Source: an uncultured Stenotrophomonas sp.
Lineage (GTDB): Bacteria; Pseudomonadota; Gammaproteobacteria; Xanthomonadales; Xanthomonadaceae
Length of the DNA stretch: 64,000 bases
Assembly (NCBI RefSeq): GCF_913778665.1
Contig: NZ_CAJYVQ010000012.1
Coordinates: 248,001 to 312,000 of the forward strand
Direction of reading: 5' to 3'
Position 1 is the first letter of the stretch. Each line of letters begins with the position of its first letter. The notes under the pieces were generated by a model. It did not search any database and was not told where the DNA came from. It saw only the letters and a list, made by a program, of their open reading frames with translations. The translations under genes were made by a program, and so were the position numbers. Shown here in pieces: positions 28,133 through 37,251 of the stretch.

Positions 28133-30945
28133 AGACCACGCTGCTGTCCACCGTCATTGCCGTCGCCCTGGCTGCCACTACGCCAGCCTACGCGCAGTCG
28201 GACGCACCGCTGCCGCTGTCCGGCCCTGCGTATCGGCTGGCCGAGCAGGCCTTTGCATCGTACGAGCGCGGTGACTACAGCGCCGCCTACCGCCAGGCCA
28301 GCGAGGCCTCGCGGCTGCGCCCGGACGTGGTGCGCCTGCGCCTGCTGCAGATCTACGCGCTGCAGAAGCTGGGACGCGGCGACGAGGCCCGGCAACAGGC
28401 GCGCAATGCCTTGAATGCTGGACTGAAGGACCCGGCCCTGGCGGGGCTGGCCAGTGCAGCGCCCAGCGCCAGCAGCGCGACCGGCACCCGAGCCGCGCCG
28501 ACCGCGCGCCAGACCCCGGCTGAACGTGCCTACCAGCAGGCCTTCGCGATCGCCACCGAGGCCTACACCGCCTACAACAACGACCAGATGGCAGTGGCAG
28601 CCAGCAAGGCCGAGCAGGCCTTCCGCCAGCAGCCGCAGCAGGGCGCGTGGGCGATGCTGTGGGTGGCATCGCTGGAAGCGCAGCAGCAACTGGAACAGGC
28701 CGATGCGGCCGCGGCCACCGCGCTGCAGCTGGGCGCCCCGAACGTGGCCGACCTGCGCGCCAAGCGCGTGGCGCTGGGCCGCCAGCGTGCGGTGAAGCCC
28801 GCGCAGGATGGCTACCAGGCACTGATCGCGCAGGACTTCGGCGCCGCCGCTGGTTTTGCCCGTGAGGCCGTGGCGCGCGCGCCGGGCGTGGCGTCGCACC
28901 GCCTGCTGCTGATGACCGCACAGCTGCTCGACGGGCAGCTGGCGGCTGCCGAGCAGACCGCCAACGATGCCCTGGACAACGACCAGGACGACACCGTCGC
29001 GCTGGTCATGCGCGCCTACCTGCGCCAGCGCCAGGGCGAGACCGCGAAGGCCAACGCCGATTTCGATGCCGCGCTGAAGCAGGATTGGCTGGACGGCCAG
29101 CAGCAGCGCAACGTGCGCCTGCTGGCAGTGGATGCCGCAGTGGCGGCTGGCGATCGCGAGCGCGCCTCCGCGCTGCTGGCGCCGTTGCAGGCCGATACGC
29201 TGGCCGACGAGGACGAGAAGACCCAGCAGGGCATCCGCCAGGCCGTGGCCGAGCGCGCCAAGGCCATCCGCGCGGCGCGCGCCGGCCAGACCCTGACCCT
29301 GCAGTCGTATCCGGCGCCGTTCCAGCAGTGCCGCGACACGCCGTATGGCACCCAGTGCGAACTGATGCCGGCCGACCTGCAGGGCGATGGTGGTGCCTCG
29401 CAGCGCGCCTACGCCGCCTACGGCCGGCAGGACTACCAGCAGGCCATCGTCGAAGCACGCCGGGCCGTGCAGGACGACCCGGACAGCGTGCCGCTGCAGG
29501 GCCTGCTGACCACTACGCTCGCCGCCGGCAACCGCAGCCAGCAGGCTGAAGCGCGGCAGCGCCTGGACACCGCGCTGAGCGCGCATCCTGATGATGCCGG
29601 GCTGCTGATGCAGCGTGGTTACCTCAACCAGGCGGCGCGCGAGCCTGCGCTGGCGCTGGCCGACTTCCGCGCCGCCGAGGCCACCGGCAAGGCGCCCAAG
29701 ACCGTGGTGATGGATCAGGCCTACGCCAGTGCCGCCACCGGGGACCATCGCCAGGCGGTGACCCTGCTGCGCGGGGCGATCGATGCCGCCGATGCCGGCC
29801 AGCTGCCGCTGGACAAGGCGCAGCGCTACAACACGCGCAGCGCCATCGCCAGTTACTCGCGCACCTGGGGCGTGACCGCAGCGGCCGGCTATCGTGGTTC
29901 GCGGCAGGCGGCGACCAACCTGGGCGGTGCGTCGATCAGCACGCCGGGCGCCTCGGTGTTCAGCACGCTGGAAGCGTTCTGGCGGCCGCAGGCGACCAAC
30001 AACCAGCACGGCACGCTGGAAGCCTACGCTCGCATTGCCAACACGCTGTACGACGCCGGCGGCACCTTTGAATCGCTGCTGTTCACCGACCCCTGCACCG
30101 GGGTGGAAACGCCGGACAACCGCGAACGCGCCGAACGCCTCAGCCGGTCGCGCTCGATTGCCGGCTGGCCGTCCACCATCGGCTCGTTCGGCGTGCGCTA
30201 TGCGTTCGGCCAGACCGGCCTCAGCGTCGGCCTGGAACGCCGCCAGTTCCTCGGCAGCGCGACCCGCCGCGGTGGCATCTATGCCGACTCGGCGGCGGTA
30301 CGCTGCCAGATCCAGCTCGAATCCGAACGCCCGCTGCAGGCCAACCTGCTGGCGCGCTATCGCTTGAACGACAGTGCCGGGGGCTGGATGACCTATGCCA
30401 CCTACGGTTTCTACAAGGGCACCGGCGTGCGCACCGACGTCAGCCAGTGGTGGACGGTCAGTGGCTACGCCCAGGCCGGCCTGAGCTGGGACGACAACCG
30501 TGCGCACTTCACCATCGATGCGCTCGATGCCAGCGGCAACCCCAGCCAGCGGGTGAGTGAATCCAACGGCCGCCTGCGTCGCCAGCAGGCGTTTGCCGCG
30601 GCCGAACTGCGCGCCGGCCGCAACTACCGTTTCGGTGCCGACCAGACCCGCTGGGTGCTGACCCCGTATCTGGTGCTGGGCGCCGATTGGCAGGACCAGC
30701 GCTCGCGGGTGCGCGGCATCGACTACCCCGGCATCGGGCCGCAGTCGTTCGCGCTGTCCGATACCCAGCGCAGCTGGTCGCTCGGCGCCGGCCCCGGCGT
30801 CGGCGCGCGCTACTGGTTCCGCGAGGACCACTACAACGCGGCGCGCTCCTACCTCGACCTGTCGGTGTCCTACCGCTTCGCCATCGGCGGCGGTGATACC
30901 CAGCGGGCCAAGGGTCTGTTCGCCACCGCCACCCTGTACTACTGA
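28129..30945 (+). CDS. nfrA: NfrA-like outer-membrane TPR protein (polysaccharide export, N4 receptor family)
   Basis: A 938-residue protein with a signal peptide (residues 1-23, TPAYAQ) starting at ATG 28129, which overlaps the nfrB stop. Residues ~30-600 are Ala-rich helical TPR-like repeats (for example QAYASAATGDHRQAVTLLRG). The last ~300 residues are beta-rich and end in an aromatic strand (TATLYY), matching the C-terminal domain of the phage N4 adsorption protein A. In E. coli NfrA works with NfrB to export a c-di-GMP-dependent glycan and serves as the N4 receptor. Confidence 0.88.
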   Translation: MKTTLLSTVIAVALAATTPAYAQSDAPLPLSGPAYRLAEQAFASYERGDYSAAYRQASEASRLRPDVVRLRLLQIYALQKLGRGDEARQQARNALNAGLKDPALAGLASAAPSASSATGTRAAPTARQTPAERAYQQAFAIATEAYTAYNNDQMAVAASKAEQAFRQQPQQGAWAMLWVASLEAQQQLEQADAAAATALQLGAPNVADLRAKRVALGRQRAVKPAQDGYQALIAQDFGAAAGFAREAVARAPGVASHRLLLMTAQLLDGQLAAAEQTANDALDNDQDDTVALVMRAYLRQRQGETAKANADFDAALKQDWLDGQQQRNVRLLAVDAAVAAGDRERASALLAPLQADTLADEDEKTQQGIRQAVAERAKAIRAARAGQTLTLQSYPAPFQQCRDTPYGTQCELMPADLQGDGGASQRAYAAYGRQDYQQAIVEARRAVQDDPDSVPLQGLLTTTLAAGNRSQQAEARQRLDTALSAHPDDAGLLMQRGYLNQAAREPALALADFRAAEATGKAPKTVVMDQAYASAATGDHRQAVTLLRGAIDAADAGQLPLDKAQRYNTRSAIASYSRTWGVTAAAGYRGSRQAATNLGGASISTPGASVFSTLEAFWRPQATNNQHGTLEAYARIANTLYDAGGTFESLLFTDPCTGVETPDNRERAERLSRSRSIAGWPSTIGSFGVRYAFGQTGLSVGLERRQFLGSATRRGGIYADSAAVRCQIQLESERPLQANLLARYRLNDSAGGWMTYATYGFYKGTGVRTDVSQWWTVSGYAQAGLSWDDNRAHFTIDALDASGNPSQRVSESNGRLRRQQAFAAAELRAGRNYRFGADQTRWVLTPYLVLGADWQDQRSRVRGIDYPGIGPQSFALSDTQRSWSLGAGPGVGARYWFREDHYNAARSYLDLSVSYRFAIGGGDTQRAKGLFATATLYY

Positions 30946-30966
30946 CGCCGCAAGAAGGAGCTGCCG

Positions 30967-31995
30967 ATGAAGCCCGTTTCCCGTTCATCCACCGCGCGCC
31001 GAACGCGCATGTTGCTGCTGGCCGCGCTGTGTGCGCTTGCCGCCGCAGGCCCGTTGCAGGCGCAGGCACCGGCTGCGCCGGTGGCCGCCACCCACCAGGA
31101 TTCGTCCATCGTGCTGACCGGCAAGGACGGTTGGCTGTTCCCGGCCTGGGGCAGCCTGACCGAGGTCGACACCGCCGCCGTCGCGCGCAACACCGCGCTG
31201 ATCGCCGAAGCACAGCGTGCGCTGGCCGCCGCTGGCGTGAAGCTGCAGGTGCTGGTGCTGCCGGACAAGGCGCTGTTCTATGAAGACAAGCTGCCGGAGG
31301 GCAAGCGCCTGGGCGATCCGGTTCGTGGCCGTTATGCGCTGGAGCTCGAGGGTTTGGCCAAGGCCCAGGTGCCGGCCGTGGATGCGCTGCAGGCCATGCG
31401 CCAGGTCAAGCAGGGCGGCCAGGATGTGTTCTACCGCAGCGACCAGCACTGGACCCAGCCGGCCGCCGACGCGGTTGCCGTGGCCGTCGCCGCCAAGATC
31501 AAGGAGCAGGTGCCGACCCTGGCCGGCCAGGCCGGTACCGGCCTGGCGCTGGGCAGCGAGATCAAGGAGCGGCGCTTCGGCGACCTGGCCGAACTGTTCC
31601 TCACCGACGAGCAGCGCAAGGCGATCGGCCGCGACACCTTCACCGTGCGCCGCCAGGCCGAACAGCAGTCGCTGCTGGATGATGCGCCGGCACCGGTGCA
31701 TGTGACCGGCCACAGCATGGTGCAGCCGTACTTCGGTTTCCCGCAGAAGCTGTCCAACCTGGTCGACCGGCCGGTGTCGGTGAACTGGAAGCCGGGCAAC
31801 GTGGGTCACTGGGTGATGCTGCTGGAATACCTGGAATCGGCCGATTTCAAGCAGAACAAGCCACAGGTGCTGGTCTGGCAGATGTTCGAGCCGTCCTACC
31901 CGCAGGGCCCGGATGCACGCGGCCAGTGGGACAACGCCTCGATCATGACGGCCGAGCAGTGGAAGGCTCGCCTGCACAAGGCACTGGGGCAGTAA
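30967..31995 (+). CDS. AlgJ-like periplasmic SGNH O-acyltransferase, first copy
   Basis: A 342-residue exported protein (signal peptide to about residue 33, PLQAQAPA). It has the AlgX/AlgJ SGNH-hydrolase-like fold: DGWLFPAWG near the N-terminus, the Asp-x-His pair in SDQHW (Asp159, His161) and a nucleophile Ser candidate in TGHSMV (Ser250). In alginate and Wss cellulose acetylation such proteins transfer acetyl groups delivered across the membrane by an MBOAT protein. An AAGAAGGAG ribosome-binding site precedes the ATG, 21 bases after nfrA. Confidence 0.85.
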   Translation: MKPVSRSSTARRTRMLLLAALCALAAAGPLQAQAPAAPVAATHQDSSIVLTGKDGWLFPAWGSLTEVDTAAVARNTALIAEAQRALAAAGVKLQVLVLPDKALFYEDKLPEGKRLGDPVRGRYALELEGLAKAQVPAVDALQAMRQVKQGGQDVFYRSDQHWTQPAADAVAVAVAAKIKEQVPTLAGQAGTGLALGSEIKERRFGDLAELFLTDEQRKAIGRDTFTVRRQAEQQSLLDDAPAPVHVTGHSMVQPYFGFPQKLSNLVDRPVSVNWKPGNVGHWVMLLEYLESADFKQNKPQVLVWQMFEPSYPQGPDARGQWDNASIMTAEQWKARLHKALGQ

Positions 31996-31999
31996 ACCG

Positions 32000-33124
32000 A
32001 TGAATGCCCGTCCCGGGGCGCCCGCGCCCCTGCCGCCCGCTGCCCCGCCGCGCGCTCATCGGCTGACCGCCGTGGTGGTGTCGGCGCTGCTGTTGATCGG
32101 TGTCTGCGCCGGGGGGTGGATGCTGGCCAACGCCAAGCTGCCGGCCGAAAAGCTGCTGCCCTCCAAGTGGGCCGACGGCGAGGCCGGGCAGGCGATCAAC
32201 CAGGCGCTGCGCCTGCCGATCCAGAACGAAGGTGATCTGGTCGGCGCCGCGCTGCGTTACCGCCTGCTGGGCGATACCGGCGACCAGGTGGCACTGGGCT
32301 GCCCGGACTGGCTGTTCTACCGCGACGGCCTGCGCCCGCAACCCGGCGCCAGCGCCAAGGTGTTCACTGATCGCGTGCGCTTGATGCAGCACTGGTCGCA
32401 GCAGATGCGGGCCAAGGGCGTGCAGTTGCTGGTGGTGGTGGTGCCGGACAAATCGCGTATCGAACAGGCGCACACCTGTGGCCTGCGCTATTCCGAGCCG
32501 ATGCGCGCACGCTACGGGCAGTGGCAACAGGCACTGGCGGAGGCAAAGGTGCCCAGCGTGGACCTGCTGCCGGTGCTGTCCGCGCAGGACGCGCCCGTGT
32601 TCTTCCGCACCGACGTGCACATGAACCGGATCGGCGCACAGCGCGCTGCCGATGCAGTCACTGCGGCGGCGCTGCCGCTGCTGGGCGGGCAGGGCGGCCA
32701 AGCGTTCGAGGTCGGCCCGCTGGGCGCGCCGAAGCCGCGCATGGGCGATCTGATCGTGCTGGCCGGGCTGGAGCATGCCGGGCCGGCATGGCGGCCTTCG
32801 CTGGACCAGGAACCGGAGCAGGTGATCGCCCCGGTCCGCAGCGGCGGACTGCTTGATGACACGCCGCCGGTGGAGGTGCTGCTGCTGGGCAGCTCCAACG
32901 GCCGGCGCAGCCTGTTTGCCGAACGCCTGGGCCATGGCCTGGGGCGCGAGGTATGGAACCAGAGCATGGACGGCGGCCAGTTCTCCGGCGCACTGCTGGC
33001 GGCATGGCCGCAGCAGGCGACGTGGCCGCCGACCCTGAAGCTGGTGATCTGGGAATTCTCTGAAATGGCCCTGTCCCTGCCGCTGACCGAAGGCGAGCAG
33101 AAGGCACTGGCCGGCATCGACTGA
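32000..33124 (+). CDS. AlgJ/AlgX-like SGNH protein, second copy (membrane-anchored)
   Basis: A 374-residue protein with a Pro-rich cytoplasmic start and one membrane helix (about residues 22-42), so its domain faces the periplasm. The SGNH-type residues are present: DWLFYRDGL, then Asp205-x-His207 in RTDVHMNR and a Ser candidate in LLLGSSNGRRS (Ser298/299). It is related to, but clearly diverged from, the gene just upstream. Two copies side by side recall AlgJ plus AlgX in alginate clusters, or one acting on a second acyl group. Confidence 0.82.
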   Translation: MNARPGAPAPLPPAAPPRAHRLTAVVVSALLLIGVCAGGWMLANAKLPAEKLLPSKWADGEAGQAINQALRLPIQNEGDLVGAALRYRLLGDTGDQVALGCPDWLFYRDGLRPQPGASAKVFTDRVRLMQHWSQQMRAKGVQLLVVVVPDKSRIEQAHTCGLRYSEPMRARYGQWQQALAEAKVPSVDLLPVLSAQDAPVFFRTDVHMNRIGAQRAADAVTAAALPLLGGQGGQAFEVGPLGAPKPRMGDLIVLAGLEHAGPAWRPSLDQEPEQVIAPVRSGGLLDDTPPVEVLLLGSSNGRRSLFAERLGHGLGREVWNQSMDGGQFSGALLAAWPQQATWPPTLKLVIWEFSEMALSLPLTEGEQKALAGID

Positions 33125-33137
33125 GCGCCGACCGACC

Positions 33138-34718
33138 ATGCTCTTCAACTCCTTCCTGTTCCTTCTGGTTTTCCTGCCGATCGCGCTGGGCGTGCACTAC
33201 CTGCTGGGCGCGCTGCAGCCACGGCTGGCCGCGCTGTGGCTGTGCGTGGCCTCGATCGTGTTCTACGGCTGGTGGAATCCGCAGTTCGTCATCCTGCTGG
33301 CCGGCTCGATCGCCTTCAATTACCTGGTCAGCCTGGTCATCCTGTCGCTGGCCAAGCGGCCGAAGTTGCAGCTGCTGGCCACCGCCTTCGGTGTAGCCGC
33401 CGACATCCTGCTGCTGGTGCACTACAAGTACTTCGCGGCGATGGTGAACTTCGTCCACGACATGGGCTTCAACGTCGGCCCGATGGACACGCTGATCCTG
33501 CCGCTGGGCATTTCCTTCTTCACCTTCACCCAGATCGGCTACCTGCTGGACTGCCGCGCCGGCGTGGTCAACGACCGCAGCCCGCTCAGCTACGTGCTGT
33601 TCGTAACCTTCTTCCCGCACCTGATCGCCGGCCCGATCCTGCATCACAAAGAGATGATGCCGCAGTTCAGCAAGCGCGAGACCTACCGCTTCCAGGCTGA
33701 GAATCTCTCGATCGGCGGCATGCTGTTCGTGATCGGTCTGGCCAAGAAAGTGCTGCTGGCCGACACCCTGGCGCCGTATGCCGACGCCGGTTTCGCCTCC
33801 ACCGGTGACGTGCAGTTCTGGGGCGCGTGGGCCACAGCACTGACCTATGCGCTGCAGCTGTACTTTGACTTCTCCGGCTATTCGGACATGGCACTGGGCC
33901 TGGCCCGGATGTTCGGCATCCGCTTCCCGCTGAACTTCAACTCGCCGTACAAGGCCACCAGCATCATCGACTTCTGGGCGCGCTGGCACATGACGCTCAC
34001 CCGCTACATCACCGCCTACCTGTACTACCCAGTGGCGATGGCGGTGACCCGCTGGCGCACCCGTCATGGGCGCCCGACCGGCCCGGCCGCGGTGTCCACC
34101 GCCGGGGGCTTCCTGTCGATGATCGTGCTGCCCACGGTGTGGGCGATGGGCCTGGCCGGTATCTGGCACGGCGCCGGCGTGCAGTTCCTGATCTTCGGCC
34201 TGCTGCATGCCGCCTACCTGGCCATCAACCACGCCTGGCGCGTGTTCGTGGGTGGCCGCAAGCCGGCGGCGATGCGCACGCTCAACCCGTTCCAGCACGC
34301 GGGTTACCTGCTGCTGACCTTCGGTGCGGTGCTGGTGGCGCAGGCGTTCTTCCGCGCCGATGGTGTGCATGATGCCTGGCAGCTGATCCAAGGCATGTTC
34401 GGCGTGCGTGGCTGGGAGAGCATGGAGAACCTGGGCCATGTAGGCGGCCTGGGCCTGGCCGATGGCATGCGCCTGCTGCTCGGCCACCACCTGCAGCTGC
34501 TCTACATCCTGGTGTCACTGGCCATCGTCTGGCTGGCGCCGAATGCGCACCAGATCATGGGCGTGTACTCGCCCTCGCTGGCCAAGCCCAACCCCGCACC
34601 GCGCGCGTGGATGCGCTGGCAGCCGAACCTGGCCTGGCTGCTGCTGATGCTGGTGCTGCTGGCTTTGTGCCTGCTCAACCTGCACAAAGAAACCCGTTTC
34701 CTTTACTTCCAGTTCTGA
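33138..34718 (+). CDS. MBOAT-family O-acyltransferase (AlgI/DltB/WssH-like)
   Basis: Polytopic inner-membrane protein of 526 residues with about ten predicted helices. The start MLFNSFLFLLVFLPIALGVH is typical of AlgI proteins. The invariant MBOAT His lies in GIWHGAGVQFLIFG (His344) and a second conserved His in FWARWHMTLTRY. MBOAT proteins move an acyl group from a cytoplasmic thioester donor to a periplasmic acceptor. AlgI relatives are usually taken to use acetyl-CoA, whereas DltB uses a carrier protein. The adjacent carrier-protein and ligase genes favour a carrier-protein donor here. Confidence 0.9.
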   Translation: MLFNSFLFLLVFLPIALGVHYLLGALQPRLAALWLCVASIVFYGWWNPQFVILLAGSIAFNYLVSLVILSLAKRPKLQLLATAFGVAADILLLVHYKYFAAMVNFVHDMGFNVGPMDTLILPLGISFFTFTQIGYLLDCRAGVVNDRSPLSYVLFVTFFPHLIAGPILHHKEMMPQFSKRETYRFQAENLSIGGMLFVIGLAKKVLLADTLAPYADAGFASTGDVQFWGAWATALTYALQLYFDFSGYSDMALGLARMFGIRFPLNFNSPYKATSIIDFWARWHMTLTRYITAYLYYPVAMAVTRWRTRHGRPTGPAAVSTAGGFLSMIVLPTVWAMGLAGIWHGAGVQFLIFGLLHAAYLAINHAWRVFVGGRKPAAMRTLNPFQHAGYLLLTFGAVLVAQAFFRADGVHDAWQLIQGMFGVRGWESMENLGHVGGLGLADGMRLLLGHHLQLLYILVSLAIVWLAPNAHQIMGVYSPSLAKPNPAPRAWMRWQPNLAWLLLMLVLLALCLLNLHKETRFLYFQF

Positions 34719-34734
34719 CAAGGTGGATAGCAAC

Positions 34735-34968
34735 ATGGACAAGCAGACGATCCAGAACCAGCTGATTGATATCGTCGAGGCGGTGATTGGCACGCGCGTG
34801 CAGCCGGACGAATACATCGAGTCGCTGTTCGATTCGATGTCGAAGGTGCAGCTGATGGTCGAGGTCAAGGACCGCCTCGGCGTGACCCTGCCGGTTGACG
34901 AGATCGATACGCTGGTGGATTCGGTGCAGGTACTGGCCGACTACGTGGCCGAGCACGGCGCGCGCTGA
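34735..34968 (+). CDS. Acyl carrier protein (DltC-like)
   Basis: A 77-residue acidic helical protein with the phosphopantetheine attachment motif DSM (Ser34 in LFDSMSKVQ). The ATG at 34735 is preferred over an in-frame GTG at 34723 because AAGGTGG lies at the right distance before it. It is 17 bases after the MBOAT gene and before the adenylating ligase. It probably carries the acyl or aminoacyl group as a thioester to the MBOAT protein. Confidence 0.9.
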   Translation: MDKQTIQNQLIDIVEAVIGTRVQPDEYIESLFDSMSKVQLMVEVKDRLGVTLPVDEIDTLVDSVQVLADYVAEHGAR

Positions 34969-35032
34969 TCGCCCGGGTCTGGCCGCCCCCCGCAGCGCCG
35001 GGCCACGCTCGGCTTGGTTTCGCTGAACATCC

Positions 35033-35056
35033 AGCCGAGCATCGGCTCGGCTCTAC
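35033..35056 (-). repeat. SMAG-type palindrome inside the polysaccharide cluster
   Basis: On the minus strand GTAG heads the palindrome AGCCGAGCC-GAT-GCTCGGCT. It lies in the 117-base gap between the carrier-protein and ligase genes, the widest gap inside the cluster. Confidence 0.75.
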
Positions 35057-35085
35057 CTCTCTTCAACGGCGCCGGAGATAGCGCG

Positions 35086-36564
35086 ATGTACTTCGATTTC
35101 GACCACTGCCGCTTCGCCGACCTGGAGGTCGCCGCGCAGGCCCCGGCCCTGCACGCTGCCGATGGCGTGATGGATTGGGCGCGCCTGTACCGCAGCACCC
35201 AGGACTGGATCGAGCGTGCGCGCGCGGCGGGCCTGGCTGCGGGCGATGCGCTGGTGATTTCCGGGCACAAGGAAGCGGCCTTCGTCGTTGCCATGCTCGG
35301 CTGCCTCAGCATGGGCGTGACCTACGTGCCGGTGGACAACATCAACCCGCAGGCGCGCCTGCAGCGCATCACCACCCTGGTGCATGCGCGCGCGGTCTAC
35401 GACGCGGCCGCCGATGCCTTCCTGCCGGGTGCCGAAGCACCGCGCCCGCTGGCGGTACCGGACCTGGCCTACATCATGTTCACCTCCGGCAGCACCGGCG
35501 ACCCGAAGGGTGTGCAGATCGGCCGCGACAGTGTCGCGCTGTTCACCGGCTGGATCCGCGACTGCCTGGCGCTGGGGCCGGCGCCGGCGTTCATGAACCA
35601 GATGCTCTTCAGCTTCGACTTCTCGCTGTTCGACCTGTGCGGCGCGCTGGGCCTGGGCGGCTGCTGCGTGCTGTGCCCGCGCGAGGTGATCGCCAGCAGC
35701 GAGCAGTTCATCGACCACCTGCGTGATTCAAAGGTGGCGGTGTGGGCCTCCACGCCGTCGTTCGTGCGCCAGCAGATCCTCAACCCGCGCTTCGATGCAG
35801 CGCATCTGCCGGACCTGCGCGTGTTCGTGTTCGGCGCCGAATCGCTGACCCCACGCGTGGCCGAGGAGCTGTGGGCACGCTTCCCGCAGGTGCGCATCAT
35901 CAATTCCTACGGCCCCACCGAGGCCACCTGTTCCACCACCTGGGTGGAGATCGACCCGACCCTGCGCGCGGCCGCGCCCAACCCGTTCCCGATCGGCGTG
36001 GGCAAGCCCTATGCCGAGGTGTTCCTGGTGGATGGCGAGATCTGCATGGCCGGCGACCACGTCATGCGCGGCTACCTGGAACGCCCGGACCTGGATGCCG
36101 GTGTCCTGTTCGAACACAACGGCAAGCGCGCCTATCGCAGTGGCGACCTCGGCGACCAGGACGCGCAGGGGCGGTTCTATTTCCGCGGCCGTCGCGATGA
36201 CCAGATCAAGCTCAACGGCTATCGCATCGAACTGGCCGAAGTGGATGTCGGCCTGGCCCGGCTGCCCGGCGTGGTGGCCGGCGCGGCGGTGGTGCTGCGC
36301 CGGCCCGATGGCAGCTTGGTGCGCATGATCGGCTTCATCGAAACGACGCAGCCGGCCAGCGGCGAACTGCAACGCGTGCCCGAGGCACTGGCCGATTGGA
36401 AGGAACAGATGGAATGCTACATGCCGCCCTACATGATTCCTTCGGAGCTGTTCGCTGTGGATGCCCTACCGCAGACGATCAGCAACAAGGTCGATCGCAA
36501 GCAACTGGAGCAGCGTTACCAGACCTTGGCACGCACGCTTCGCATGACGGAGAAACCTGCATGA
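35086..36564 (+). CDS. AMP-forming acyl/aminoacyl-carrier-protein ligase (DltA-like)
   Basis: A 492-residue ANL-superfamily adenylating enzyme. Motifs: FTSGSTGDPKG (residues 132-142), SYGPTEAT (about 277-284), YRSGDLG, and the catalytic Lys468 in SNKVDRK. The central part (NQMLFSFDFSLFDL; VWASTPSFVRQQ) strongly resembles DltA, the D-alanine-carrier protein ligase. In DltA a Cys (Cys269) helps select D-Ala; the aligned residue here appears to be Gly250 (VFVFGAES), so the substrate may differ. The ATG at 35086 follows a GGAGA site. Inferred role: adenylate an acid and load it onto the adjacent carrier protein. Confidence 0.87.
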   Translation: MYFDFDHCRFADLEVAAQAPALHAADGVMDWARLYRSTQDWIERARAAGLAAGDALVISGHKEAAFVVAMLGCLSMGVTYVPVDNINPQARLQRITTLVHARAVYDAAADAFLPGAEAPRPLAVPDLAYIMFTSGSTGDPKGVQIGRDSVALFTGWIRDCLALGPAPAFMNQMLFSFDFSLFDLCGALGLGGCCVLCPREVIASSEQFIDHLRDSKVAVWASTPSFVRQQILNPRFDAAHLPDLRVFVFGAESLTPRVAEELWARFPQVRIINSYGPTEATCSTTWVEIDPTLRAAAPNPFPIGVGKPYAEVFLVDGEICMAGDHVMRGYLERPDLDAGVLFEHNGKRAYRSGDLGDQDAQGRFYFRGRRDDQIKLNGYRIELAEVDVGLARLPGVVAGAAVVLRRPDGSLVRMIGFIETTQPASGELQRVPEALADWKEQMECYMPPYMIPSELFAVDALPQTISNKVDRKQLEQRYQTLARTLRMTEKPA

Positions 36565-37247
36565 ACCTGTCGATGAAATCCCTGATTGCCGCGGCGCTGG
36601 TGCTGGCGCCGTGCGCCTCCTTCGCCCAGCAGGCCGCACCGGAAGGGCGCCTGGCCCAGCTGTATGCCGCACGGCCGCCGGCCGGCTCCGCGTTCGTGCG
36701 CGTGCTCAACCCGGGCGCGAACGCAGTCAAGGCCGGTGTCGCCAACGGTGCCGACCAGAACGTGGGCCCGGCGGCGCGTGCCACCCGCTACGCCATCGTG
36801 GAAGGCGGCAAGCCGTTCACCGTGCGCGTGGCCGGCAAGCCACGTACGCAGCCGGCCGTGGCGGCCGGCAGCTTCACCACGCTGGTGCTGGATGGCGCTG
36901 CGCCGTCCAAGCCGCTGGCGGTGCTGGAAGACGGCGGCGGCAGCAGCGATGCGCTGAAGGCCGAGATCCGTTTCTACAACCTGGCCGCCGGCTGCGCGCA
37001 GGGCAAGCTGGCGATGGCCGACAAGGGCGCCGCGGTGTTCCCGGCGGTGGCCGCCGGGCGCAGCGCAGCACGTGCGATCAATCCGGTGAAGGCGCGCCTG
37101 GTCGCCAGCTGTGGTGCCAAGGACAGCACCGCGCTGGAACTGCCGGCGCTGCAGCCCGGAGATCACTACAGCCTGTTCCTGACCGGTACTGCCAGCGCTC
37201 CGGTGCTGCAGGGGCAGCTCAGTGGTACCGACAGCGTGAGCCGCTGA
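36561..37247 (+). CDS. AlgF-like periplasmic protein
   Basis: A 228-residue exported protein with a signal peptide (residues 1-22, CASFAQ). The segment RLAQLYAARPPAGSAFVRVLNP is like the start of mature AlgF/WssG, small periplasmic proteins needed for alginate or cellulose O-acetylation; AlgF is thought to bridge MBOAT and acyltransferase partners. Two beta-rich halves are separated near residue 125. The ATG overlaps the ligase stop (ATGA). Confidence 0.78.
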   Translation: MNLSMKSLIAAALVLAPCASFAQQAAPEGRLAQLYAARPPAGSAFVRVLNPGANAVKAGVANGADQNVGPAARATRYAIVEGGKPFTVRVAGKPRTQPAVAAGSFTTLVLDGAAPSKPLAVLEDGGGSSDALKAEIRFYNLAAGCAQGKLAMADKGAAVFPAVAAGRSAARAINPVKARLVASCGAKDSTALELPALQPGDHYSLFLTGTASAPVLQGQLSGTDSVSR

Positions 37248-37251
37248 CGCA

